NCBI RefSeq assembly: GCF_042662625.1
Contig: NZ_JBHSXH010000009.1
Span: forward strand, 930,001 to 994,000
Length of the DNA stretch: 64,000 bases
Source of the DNA: Halopelagius fulvigenes
GTDB lineage: Archaea > Halobacteriota > Halobacteria > Halobacteriales > Haloferacaceae
Reading direction: 5' to 3'
How positions within the stretch are numbered: position 1 is the first letter of the stretch; every line of letters begins with the position of its first letter. Positions 33,797 to 41,294 of the stretch are shown here, piece by piece. The position numbers and the translations under genes were made by a program. The notes under the pieces are model-generated. The model saw only the letters and a list, made by a program, of their open reading frames with translations, did not search any database and was not told where the DNA came from.

Positions 33797-34219
33797 ATGG
33801 CAACTTCGGTCGCGTCGTTCATCGACCGCCGTATCGACCCCGGGGCGCTTCCACTCGCGGTGGGCGACGTGGTAGCGCTGTCGGCGATTCTCACCGTCGG
33901 CGTCGTCAACCACAACGGTGTGGACTACCTCACCGCGTTCCCCGTCGCGTGGCTCCTGACGCTCGTCCCGTTCCTCATCGGGTGGGCCGTCGCGGGACCG
34001 CTCATCGGCGCGTACTCCGCGGGCGCCGCCGAGTCGGCGAAGGCCGCGATTCCGCTGGCGGTGCGCGGGTGGGTGCTCGCCGCCGTCATCGGCCTCGGAC
34101 TCCGGTGGACGCCGCTCTTCGCGGGCGGCGTCGTCCTCGTGTTCGCACTCGTCACCCTCGTCACCGGCGCCGTCGCTCTCGGCGTCTGGCGGTGGGTGTA
34201 CTTCAAAATCGCCGGCTGA
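33797..34219 (+). CDS. DUF3054 family membrane protein
   Basis: 140 aa from the ATG at 33797. Four hydrophobic helices cover nearly the whole protein. The family DUF3054 is a small bacterial and archaeal membrane family of unknown function; here the features are GDVVALSAILTVGVVNHNGVDYLT, AVAGPLIGAYSAGAAESAKAAIPLAVRGWVLAAVIG and GLRWTPLFAGGVVLVFALVTL. It is divergent from the acetyltransferase gene at 33681. There is no functional evidence beyond the membrane location. Confidence 0.85.
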   Translation: MATSVASFIDRRIDPGALPLAVGDVVALSAILTVGVVNHNGVDYLTAFPVAWLLTLVPFLIGWAVAGPLIGAYSAGAAESAKAAIPLAVRGWVLAAVIGLGLRWTPLFAGGVVLVFALVTLVTGAVALGVWRWVYFKIAG

Positions 34220-34273
34220 CCCCTCGAATCGACTCTTTTTCGGCCTCGTCGGAAGTCCGCAGCGTTCGTCCGC

Positions 34274-34615
34274 CTACCGACGGCGGCGCGCGCGAAGGAA
34301 CGTCCACGCCTCGGTGACCGAGAACACGAGGAAGAACGCCGACATCATCCCCCGCGAGTAGACGGGGCGGTCCCGCGGGTCGAGGCGGTCGAACACGCCG
34401 TGGAACCAGAACACGTTGGCGACCGCCGTGTCGTGGACGACCGGTTTGTACCACGGTCTGATGCTCGGGAGGACGTGGTGCAGGTCGGGGAGCATCGCCC
34501 AGACGGCGCTGAGGAACACGAGGCCCCAGCGAACCGGTCGCCGGACGCCGGTGCGAGCGAGGAGAATCTCGGTCACCGACCCCGCGAACCCCGCGTGGAC
34601 GCCGATGAGAGACAT
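34274..34615 (-). CDS. Hypothetical membrane protein
   Basis: 113 aa from the ATG at 34615. Three hydrophobic segments can be seen, the first starting MSLIGVHAGFAGSV. Distinctive polar residues occur in and between helices: WAMLPDLHHVLPSIRPWY and WFHGVFDRLDPRDRP. The Asp/His-rich pattern resembles membrane-bound hydrolases of the DUF457 type but is too short and different to assign. It is adjacent to the MFS gene on the same strand and may share its transcript. Confidence 0.6.
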   Translation of the reverse strand: MSLIGVHAGFAGSVTEILLARTGVRRPVRWGLVFLSAVWAMLPDLHHVLPSIRPWYKPVVHDTAVANVFWFHGVFDRLDPRDRPVYSRGMMSAFFLVFSVTEAWTFLRARRRR

Positions 34616-34661
34616 GGTAGGGGAACGTGGGGTTCGGAGGCAATAGCGGTGGCGGCGGGGG

Positions 34662-36002
34662 TCAGTCCGCCGTCGCGCCCGCCTCGGCCCGACTTCCGCG
34701 CTGACGGACCAGGTAGAGGCCGAGTCCCGCGCCGACGGTGGCGAACCCTGCGAGCGTCAGAAACAGCACCGCGGGCGTGCTGTACGTCAGAATCGTCCCC
34801 GCGACTGCGCCGCCGAGAGCGCCGACGCCGAACACGCCGAGGTACGTGAAGCCGTAGGAGAGACCGCGCGTCCCGGCGGGCGTGTACTCCGCGACGGTGG
34901 CTTGGTAGAACGGCTGGATGACGAAGAGGAAGCAGCCGAGCACTGCGCCGAGGGCCAACAGCGGAACCAGCCCGGCGTTCGCCACGGGGAGGAAGACGAC
35001 GGCGAGGGCGGCGAGGACGCCGAAGGAGCCGACGATGCCCCACTCGACGGGGATGCGGTCGGTGAGTTTGCCGCCGACGTACTGGCCGACGACGCCGACG
35101 ATGAGGAGCCCGGAGTAGAAGTACCGCTCCGGTTGGAGCGTCCGGCCGGACCCGGCTTCGACGCCGAGGGCCTCCGCGACGCCCGCCGGCAGGAACGCGG
35201 CCAGCGGAATCGGCCGGAACGTCGGGATGCCCTCCAACAGGTTCGGCAGGAACGTGAGGATACCGCGGTAGTACAGCCCCGAGCACATCACGACGAGGAA
35301 GACGACGACGAACCCGCCGGCGAACATGCGCTTCGATTCGCCGAGGAACTCCGCCAGCGAATCGACGCCGCTGTCGGCCTTCGAGTCGCCCGCGTCGCCT
35401 CCGTCCGCGGCGACGGCGGCCGTCTCGTCGAACTGCGCGCGCGTGGCGTACGCGCCGGCGACGAGGGCGGGGATGGCGAGTACGCCCGCGACGAGTTGCC
35501 ACTCGAAGAAGAGAAGCAGTATCGCAGTCAGGAGCGGTCCGAGTCCGATGCCGACGTTGCCCGCGATGCCGTGGTAGGCGAAGCCCGTGCCGCGTTCTTC
35601 GACGCCCTTCGAGATGAGCGCCAGCCCGGCGGGGTGGTAGACGCTCGCGGCGGCACCCCAAAGGAGGAGCGCGAGGGTGATGACCACCACGCTGGGGGCG
35701 AGTCCCAGAAGCAGGAACGACGCCGACATCCCGAACAGGCAGAGGCCGATGAGTCGCCGGGAGCCGACCCTATCGACGAGGACGCCGCCGGGAAGCGCGC
35801 CGACGCCGAACAGGCCGTACCCGGCGGTGACGACCAGTCCGAGCGTCGCGGCGGTCACCTCCAACTGGGTCACCCCGAGGTTCACCACGTCGAACTCCGT
35901 CAGCCAGATGGAGACGAAGATGGGGATGGACAGTTCGTACGTGTGCACCATCCCGTGCGCGAGCATCACGAGAGCCACGATGGCGCGGTCGTTCCGGTTC
36001 AC
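34662..36002 (-). CDS. MFS transporter
   Basis: 446 aa from the GTG at 36002; an in-frame ATG at 36092 would add 30 Ser/Pro-rich residues. Twelve hydrophobic helices follow the major facilitator pattern; GGVLVDRVGSRRLIGLCLFGMSASF is the loop 2-3 signature and a long acidic central loop (AAVAADGGDAGDSKADSG) separates the halves. No substrate signature is recognised. Around the GTG there is a palindrome, CGTGCGT-TGT-ACGCACG (36002-36018), which favours control at this start. TATA-like TTGAATTGG (minus strand) lies about 25 bases upstream. Confidence 0.8.
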   Translation of the reverse strand: MNRNDRAIVALVMLAHGMVHTYELSIPIFVSIWLTEFDVVNLGVTQLEVTAATLGLVVTAGYGLFGVGALPGGVLVDRVGSRRLIGLCLFGMSASFLLLGLAPSVVVITLALLLWGAAASVYHPAGLALISKGVEERGTGFAYHGIAGNVGIGLGPLLTAILLLFFEWQLVAGVLAIPALVAGAYATRAQFDETAAVAADGGDAGDSKADSGVDSLAEFLGESKRMFAGGFVVVFLVVMCSGLYYRGILTFLPNLLEGIPTFRPIPLAAFLPAGVAEALGVEAGSGRTLQPERYFYSGLLIVGVVGQYVGGKLTDRIPVEWGIVGSFGVLAALAVVFLPVANAGLVPLLALGAVLGCFLFVIQPFYQATVAEYTPAGTRGLSYGFTYLGVFGVGALGGAVAGTILTYSTPAVLFLTLAGFATVGAGLGLYLVRQRGSRAEAGATAD

Positions 36003-36018
36003 GTGCGTTGTACGCACG
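36002..36018. promoter_or_regulatory. Palindrome at the MFS transporter start
   Basis: CGTGCGT (36002-36008) and ACGCACG (36012-36018) are perfect complements with a three-base centre, just upstream of and overlapping the first base of the presumed GTG start codon. This is a plausible operator or translational control site; there is no adjacent regulator gene on the same strand. Confidence 0.4.
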
Positions 36019-36367
36019 AGCGTCCAATTCAACCCACCGGTGGGGGCAGTCGGCGCGGGTGAGTCCGACGGAGAGAGCGAACGCGCGGACACCGGCGCGA
36101 ACCGAGTGCGGGTCCGGCGCGAGTCGGGCGCGGGCCGCGCCGCGAAATCGAGGCGAGGCGCGGCGCGGAGAACCGGTCCGCCGATAGTATCGAAGTTCGT
36201 AGACGTTCCCGAGATGCGCGAAAGTCTCGAAATCGTGCGTTTAACCGGCTCGACTCGACAGTCCGCACCTCATAAGTTATAGGAATCCTTTGGAGCACGG
36301 ATGCAGGGGATATCCATCCCCCACGGGAAAGAATTATATGACCCCCACTCGTATATATTCATGTATT

Positions 36368-36619
36368 ATGACAGGGTATTACGACTACGTCCTCGGTCTC
36401 ATTCCGCTCGCACTGTTCGGTCTCACTGGAACGCTGTACGTTGCAGGACTCGGCGTGACGCAAGCCGCCCCCATCGCCGCAGGCGTCGCGGCGAGCATCG
36501 TCGGCCACGCGTTGTTCGTGAACGGCCCCGTCTCCGAGACTCCCGTTCGCACCGTCGAATCGACCGCCACCGAACCGCGTTCGCGCGCCAGTTCCGGCGC
36601 GCCGGTCGACGCGGACTGA
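36368..36619 (+). CDS. Small haloarchaeal membrane protein
   Basis: 83 aa from the ATG at 36368 (MTGYYDYVLGLIPLALFGLTG). Two hydrophobic helices (about 6-25 and 32-53) are followed by a Thr/Ser/Arg-rich tail. A BRE/TATA pair, GGGAAAGAATTATATG (about 36327-36341), lies about 28 bases upstream and implies a leaderless transcript. It is one of several tiny membrane proteins in this window. No family is named. Confidence 0.7.
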   Translation: MTGYYDYVLGLIPLALFGLTGTLYVAGLGVTQAAPIAAGVAASIVGHALFVNGPVSETPVRTVESTATEPRSRASSGAPVDAD

Positions 36620-36765
36620 ACGTCCGAACCCTGTCTCCGCGCGCCACGCGCGTCTCACTTCTCGACCCACTTCGACTCTCGACTCGACCGGTCCGGGCCG
36701 CCTTACGGGACGGCCGCGACCGAACTTCCCGCACGGTTTTCACGCTGGCCGACCACTTTCCGCAC

Positions 36766-37764
36766 ATGACGGAGACGCTGTTTCTGACGAGCGACGACGT
36801 TTCTGGCCTCGCGACGCCCGCGGAGTTCGTAGACGCGGTCCGCGACGCGTACCGTCAACGAGGCGAGGGCGCGCCGGCGGAACCCCGGACGAAACTGACG
36901 AACGCCGACCCGCCGGGCTTTCTGACGACGTACGCCGCCGTCCTTCCCGAGACGGGTGCCATGGGCGGGTACACCTACTCGGCGGGGTTCGGCGCGAAGG
37001 ACGCGTGGTTTATGACGCCGCTTTTCGACGCCGAGTCGGGCGAACCGCTGGCGCTCATCGACGGGGCGAGCATGAACCCCTTCAAGACGGGCGCGGCGGG
37101 TGCCGTCGGCGTGGACGCACTCGCCCGCAAGGACGCCTCCTCGATAGCTCTCGTCGGTAGCGGGTCGCAGGCCCGCGGTCAACTCCGCGCCGCGGTCACC
37201 GTCAGGGACGTGGACACCGTCTGGGTGTACTCGCCGACGAAGGAGAGCAGAGAGGAGTTCGCCGGGGAGATGGACCGGACGCTCGACGCCAGCGTCGCCG
37301 CCGTCGCCTCCTCGGCCGCGGCCGTCGAGGGGGCCGATATCGTCATCACCGCGACGAACGCCTCGGAACCGGTGTTCGACGGCGACAACCTCGAACCCGG
37401 CGCGCACGTCACCGCGATGGGACAGTACAACCCGAAGAAGCGCGAACTCGACGCGAAGACCATCGAGAGGGCGACGTACGTCCCCGATTTGCGAGAACGC
37501 GTCGCGCAGGACGCGGGGTCGTTCCTGCACGCGATGGAGGAGGGCGTCGTGGACGAGGACCACGTCCACGCCGAACTGGGCGAAGTCGTCGCGGGGGTCG
37601 AACCGGGCCGCACCGACGACGACGAGATAACCGTCTTCGATAGCGGCGGCACCGGCATCGAGACGGTGGCCGGGGCGTACCTGCTCTACGAGAAGGCCGT
37701 CGAGGAGGGCCTCGGGACGACCATCGACTTCTCGCCCGCCAGCGAATCGCTCACCGGCGAGTAG
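36766..37764 (+). CDS. Ornithine cyclodeaminase/mu-crystallin family protein
   Basis: 332 aa from the ATG at 36766. The family includes ornithine cyclodeaminases and archaeal alanine dehydrogenases, NAD(P)-dependent enzymes of imine or amino acid conversion. The Rossmann motif is ALVGSGSQARGQLRAAVTVRDVDTVWVYSP (about 126-155), and DIVITATNASEPVFDGDNLEPGAHVTAMGQYNPKKREL is the usual following block. The Lys and Asp residues expected in the catalytic site are in family positions: TKLTNADPPG (near 43) and DSGGTGIETVAGAYLLYEKA. Alanine dehydrogenase activity is possible but not distinguishable from sequence. Confidence 0.85.
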   Translation: MTETLFLTSDDVSGLATPAEFVDAVRDAYRQRGEGAPAEPRTKLTNADPPGFLTTYAAVLPETGAMGGYTYSAGFGAKDAWFMTPLFDAESGEPLALIDGASMNPFKTGAAGAVGVDALARKDASSIALVGSGSQARGQLRAAVTVRDVDTVWVYSPTKESREEFAGEMDRTLDASVAAVASSAAAVEGADIVITATNASEPVFDGDNLEPGAHVTAMGQYNPKKRELDAKTIERATYVPDLRERVAQDAGSFLHAMEEGVVDEDHVHAELGEVVAGVEPGRTDDDEITVFDSGGTGIETVAGAYLLYEKAVEEGLGTTIDFSPASESLTGE

Positions 37765-37866
37765 CCGGCGCGACGCGGACAGCACTCTCCGATTTTGCTC
37801 TGTTGGAATCCTTGGGTGATGAGAGATTTCGGGAGCCGCGCTGAATAGCGGGCGCGTCGGTAGCAA

Positions 37867-38037
37867 CTACTCAGATCCGTACTGTCGATACACCTTGAGA
37901 AGAAGTACCGCGCAAAGTAGGCTACCGAGGAGAAGGAGAAACCAGAGCCTCGAAAACGGTTCCCGCAGGTCGGCGGCTCTAAAGAGTATCCCCGTCAGGA
38001 ACGCAAGGACGATCAGTTTCGTTCTTTCAGAGACCAT
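37867..38037 (-). CDS. 56-aa two-helix membrane protein
   Basis: 56 codons from the ATG at 38037, starting MVSERTKLIVLAFLTGILFR and ending VLLLKVYRQYGSE. Two hydrophobic segments are separated by a charged loop (AADLREPFSR). The frame is clean with normal codon use. It starts 33 bases downstream of the end of another small membrane protein gene on the same strand (38071-38274), so the two probably form one operon. The gene is too short for most calling thresholds. Function unknown. Confidence 0.6.
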   Translation of the reverse strand: MVSERTKLIVLAFLTGILFRAADLREPFSRLWFLLLLGSLLCAVLLLKVYRQYGSE

Positions 38038-38070
38038 CTCTTCGAGTAGAAGGCGCGAATCTTCCGTCGA

Positions 38071-38274
38071 TCAACTCTCGTCGTCGGGGGCGACCCAGAC
38101 GTAGAAAACCGCCGTCGAAACTCCCAGAGCGACCGCCTCGACGACCATCGATTCACGGAGCAACGCACCGACGAGGAGCATCGTGACGGCGGACAACGTT
38201 CCCGCGAGAACGCCGTATCTGGGGCGTGAGAGACTCCGCACCCACTCGTCGAGGCGACGGTACGGTCGACTCAT
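38071..38274 (-). CDS. 67-aa two-helix membrane protein
   Basis: 67 codons from the ATG at 38274. A basic N-terminus (MSRPYRRLDEWVRSLSRPRY) is followed by two helices (about 20-42 and 46-62) and a short acidic end (PDDES). A TATA-like CTATTTAC on the minus strand (plus 38307-38314) lies upstream, about 35-40 bases before the ATG. Operon with the 56-aa gene downstream. Topology suggests both termini in the cytoplasm. No family recognised. Confidence 0.6.
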   Translation of the reverse strand: MSRPYRRLDEWVRSLSRPRYGVLAGTLSAVTMLLVGALLRESMVVEAVALGVSTAVFYVWVAPDDES

Positions 38275-38475
38275 CTCAGTTATCTCACCTCTCTCGGGAG
38301 CGTGCGTAAATAGTTCCTAAACGCCATCTGAAGGATCGAAAGCGGGTCCGCGGTCATCCGTGTAACGAGGCGTGACCGTCAGTATATGCCTTCTGCATCG
38401 GTAGATACCGCTTCCGTACCGGGGACGGCTTCCGCGCGTCGGGGCGGCTACGAGTTCCGGCGACGCCGCCGAGGA

Positions 38476-39543
38476 CTACTGAAGCCGGTATCTGAGAAGC
38501 GCCGCGATACCCCCGAGGTTGCTGAGTTGGCGGCCGGGGTCGAACTCGCCGGAGAAGACGGTGACTTCGCCGCCTTGCCGTTCGACGCTCTGGATGACGT
38601 CGTTGACGTCCGCGTCCCAGTCGCCCTCGCCCTGCCGTTCCTCGCGGAGGCGTTCGTCCACGACGAGAAGCGTCTCGACGGCCCCGAACTCGGCGGCCTC
38701 CGCCACTTGGTCGATGCCGTAGGCGACTTTCTCGCCCTTGGAGATGCCCTCCATCAGGTCGTCTATCAGGTCCGCCTCCCTGGAGATGCGCGTCTGCGTC
38801 TGCACCTCGTCCACCGCGCCGCGTTTCAGCACCTCGTGGACGCCCCTGTCGCCGACGCCCGCGGTGTCCACGACGGTCATCTTCTCGGCCACGTCGGCGT
38901 GGTTCTCTTTGATGTAATCGCGGGCGTCCTGTTTCGTGAATCCGGGGCCGGCGAGGATGACGGCGTCCACGTCCATCCGGCCGAGGGCCTGCCCGAGTTC
39001 GGCGAACAGTTCCGACCGGGGGCGGGCGTACTCGCCTTTGCCCGTCGGCGCGGTGAAGGAGAATCGCTCCTCGGTGCCGTACTGCGCGACGGTGTGGATG
39101 TGCGCCTCGCCCTCCTCGACGGTGGCGATGGCTACGTCGGGGTTCTCCGCCGCCTCCTCGGCCTCCTCGATGCGGTCGAGTTGGTCCGGCTTGAAGTGCT
39201 TCTCGATGGTTATCTCGTCGTGTTCCTCGACGTTCAGCGTGTGGTGGTGGCCGAGTTGGTCCTCGCGGGAACAGGAGACGATGGTACCGCCGACCCGGAG
39301 ACGGTTGGCGAACCGCGCGAACTCCACGTCCTCGACTTCGATGGTGAGAAAGAGGTGTTCGCGTTCCCCGCCGGTGTCGCGGAGGTTCTCCTCGTTCCGT
39401 TGGATGCGCCGGGTGGTGTCGCCGGAGACCGAATCGCCCGATTCGAGGACGTGCGAGAGGTGCCAGAGGTCGTCCACGTTCTCGGGGACGAGCGTGATGC
39501 GTTCGCGGCCCTCCTCGCCGCGTCCGCGACTCGAGATTCGCAT
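38476..39543 (-). CDS. pelA: mRNA surveillance protein pelota
   Basis: 355 aa. Archaeal pelota (Dom34) binds the empty A site of stalled ribosomes and, with ABCE1, releases them. The N-terminal Sm-like domain (residues 1-130: ERITLVPENVDDLWHLSHVLESGDSV) is followed by eRF1-like domains 2 (about 135-260) and 3 (about 260-355: ADLIDDLMEGISKGEKVAYGIDQVAEAAEFGAVETLLVVDE). The peptide-release GGQ of eRF1 is absent, as in all pelotas. The ribosome-rescue factor RqcH is encoded only two kilobases away on the same strand, separated by two DUF4013 genes. Confidence 0.96.
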   Translation of the reverse strand: MRISSRGRGEEGRERITLVPENVDDLWHLSHVLESGDSVSGDTTRRIQRNEENLRDTGGEREHLFLTIEVEDVEFARFANRLRVGGTIVSCSREDQLGHHHTLNVEEHDEITIEKHFKPDQLDRIEEAEEAAENPDVAIATVEEGEAHIHTVAQYGTEERFSFTAPTGKGEYARPRSELFAELGQALGRMDVDAVILAGPGFTKQDARDYIKENHADVAEKMTVVDTAGVGDRGVHEVLKRGAVDEVQTQTRISREADLIDDLMEGISKGEKVAYGIDQVAEAAEFGAVETLLVVDERLREERQGEGDWDADVNDVIQSVERQGGEVTVFSGEFDPGRQLSNLGGIAALLRYRLQ

Positions 39544-39616
39544 ACGTTCGGGTGCGACGCCCGCGGGTAAGTTTCCTGCTATCCGAGAGAGAAGAGCGTC
39601 GAGTCGCGCCCGCCGC

Positions 39617-40306
39617 TCAGAAGTTCGTCTCCGCGACGGCGCGACGTTTCTTGCTCAGTCCCTTCGCGAACCCGCGGCCGAACAGGTAGTAGGTGACCGC
39701 CTGCGTGTAGAACAGGACGAAGATGCCGACGACGACGAGGGAGAGAGCGCTCCCGACGAGGCCGCCGACGACGCCGACGACGAGGGCCAGAACCCACCCG
39801 ACGAAGTACTCACTCGTCGTCGCGGCGGTCCAGATGGTGGAGAAGTCGAACGCCGCGCCGAGGGAGTCCTCGACGGCGAAGTTCGCCATCGCGGCCGGCA
39901 GCAAGTACGCGACGAGGAGGCCGAGGAGGAGGACGACGAGGACGCCGACGAGAGCGACGGTTCCGAACCCCGCGCCCGGTTGGGTAGGTGCCCCACCGGG
40001 ACCGGTCTCGACGCTGGTCGGGACGAAGAGGGCCGAAACCAGTATCGTCGGAATCGCCACGACGAGACCGTAGGCGACGTTCACGACGAACAGTTTGACG
40101 CCGTCCACGATGAGGCCGCCCCAGTCGGTGAACGACGGGGCGGCCGCCTCCCCTTTGGCCGCCCCGCGGAGGACGCGGACGAAGTAGCCTTGCAGGATGA
40201 ACGCGGGGACGATGAGGACCCCGAGGACGCTCAGGATGCCGCCGATGAGTATCGTGGGGATGCGGTCGTCGCTGTTCAGTGGGTACGAGAGGGCGTGGCG
40301 TAACAT
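39617..40306 (-). CDS. DUF4013 membrane protein
   Basis: 229 aa from the ATG at 40306 (MLRHALSYPLNSDDRIP). About five or six hydrophobic helices; the first contains ILIGGILSVLGVLIVPAFILQGYFVRVLRGAAKGEAAAPSFTDW, the family motif with a positively charged turn between helices. DUF4013 has no assigned function. It is a tandem paralogue of the gene at 40378-41094, with 71 bases between them. Both have the same N-terminal motif but different C-terminal helices. Confidence 0.85.
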   Translation of the reverse strand: MLRHALSYPLNSDDRIPTILIGGILSVLGVLIVPAFILQGYFVRVLRGAAKGEAAAPSFTDWGGLIVDGVKLFVVNVAYGLVVAIPTILVSALFVPTSVETGPGGAPTQPGAGFGTVALVGVLVVLLLGLLVAYLLPAAMANFAVEDSLGAAFDFSTIWTAATTSEYFVGWVLALVVGVVGGLVGSALSLVVVGIFVLFYTQAVTYYLFGRGFAKGLSKKRRAVAETNF

Positions 40307-40377
40307 CAACAGAAATGACTCTTCAAACGGGGTTAACTCTTGCCCAAAATATACCGCATCGCTCCGCCTTCCGCCGT

Positions 40378-41094
40378 TCAGATGGCGGGGCGTTCCTCGG
40401 GCGTGCCGCCCGTCTCGCGCAGTTCGATTTCGCGCAGGTCGCCCCACGCGCGTCCGATGAGGTAGTACGCCGCGACGGAGGCGTAGAAGCCGACGAACCC
40501 GCCGACGACGACGCCGAGGAAGGGCACGACGTTCAGCGCGCCCGAGATGAGGCTTCCCGCGATGACGATGGCGACTCCGGTCACCCACGCGGTGAAGTAC
40601 TTCCCGGAGGTCAACACGGGTCGGAGTTCGCCGAAGCGGAACCCGGCACCGACCTCACCCGTCTCCACGAAGTTGGCGATGGCTGCGGGAATCGCGTACA
40701 TCGCGAGGAGTCCGAGAACGAACAGCGCAAGGATGCCGACGAACAGGGCGACGCCGCCGAGGGCCGCGAGGCCGCCCGAGGGGCCGTTTCCGCCGACGCT
40801 GAAGGTCAGGACGCTCCCGCCGATGAGGAGGCCCGCGACGGCGGTGGGGACGATGGCGTAGACGAGGGAGATAGCCGCCGCCTTCAGACCGTCCATCCCG
40901 AGTTCGCCCCAGTTGTCGAACGACGGGGCGGTTTCGTCGCCGTGCATCGTCGCGCGGATGACGCGAACGAAGTACCCGAGGATGAAGACGACCGGGACGA
41001 CGAAGACGCCGAGGAGGGAGAGGATACCCCCGATGAGGACCGTCTTGACCCAGTCTTCGCTGGTGCGCAGGTAGTTGAGTGAATCGCTAATCAT
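40378..41094 (-). CDS. DUF4013 membrane protein (paralogue)
   Basis: 238 aa. About six hydrophobic helices, with VKTVLIGGILSLLGVFVVPVVFILGYFVRVIRATMHGDETAPSFDNW near the N-terminus matching the neighbouring DUF4013 protein. The C-terminus is basic/acidic (WGDLREIELRETGGTPEERPAI). A TATA-like CTATATTTATC on the minus strand (about 41228-41239) is 135-145 bases upstream of the ATG, which would leave a leader of about 110 bases. The tandem pair suggests gene duplication. Function unknown. Confidence 0.85.
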   Translation of the reverse strand: MISDSLNYLRTSEDWVKTVLIGGILSLLGVFVVPVVFILGYFVRVIRATMHGDETAPSFDNWGELGMDGLKAAAISLVYAIVPTAVAGLLIGGSVLTFSVGGNGPSGGLAALGGVALFVGILALFVLGLLAMYAIPAAIANFVETGEVGAGFRFGELRPVLTSGKYFTAWVTGVAIVIAGSLISGALNVVPFLGVVVGGFVGFYASVAAYYLIGRAWGDLREIELRETGGTPEERPAI

Positions 41095-41294
41095 GGTGTG
41101 TCACCGAGCGCTCGCGTCGCCCCACGACGGCGTCGCTTCGGCTTCTCGGTCGGATCCGAACTGCCGCGTTCGACGCTGCGTACTGGGTTTCGTACGCGCT
41201 CTGTCAATCAGATACGCAGTCCGAGATGATAAATATAGAGCACGATACCGCGAAATAACGGACGATTACGCCGGAGAACGGCCAGCGGTTCGTC

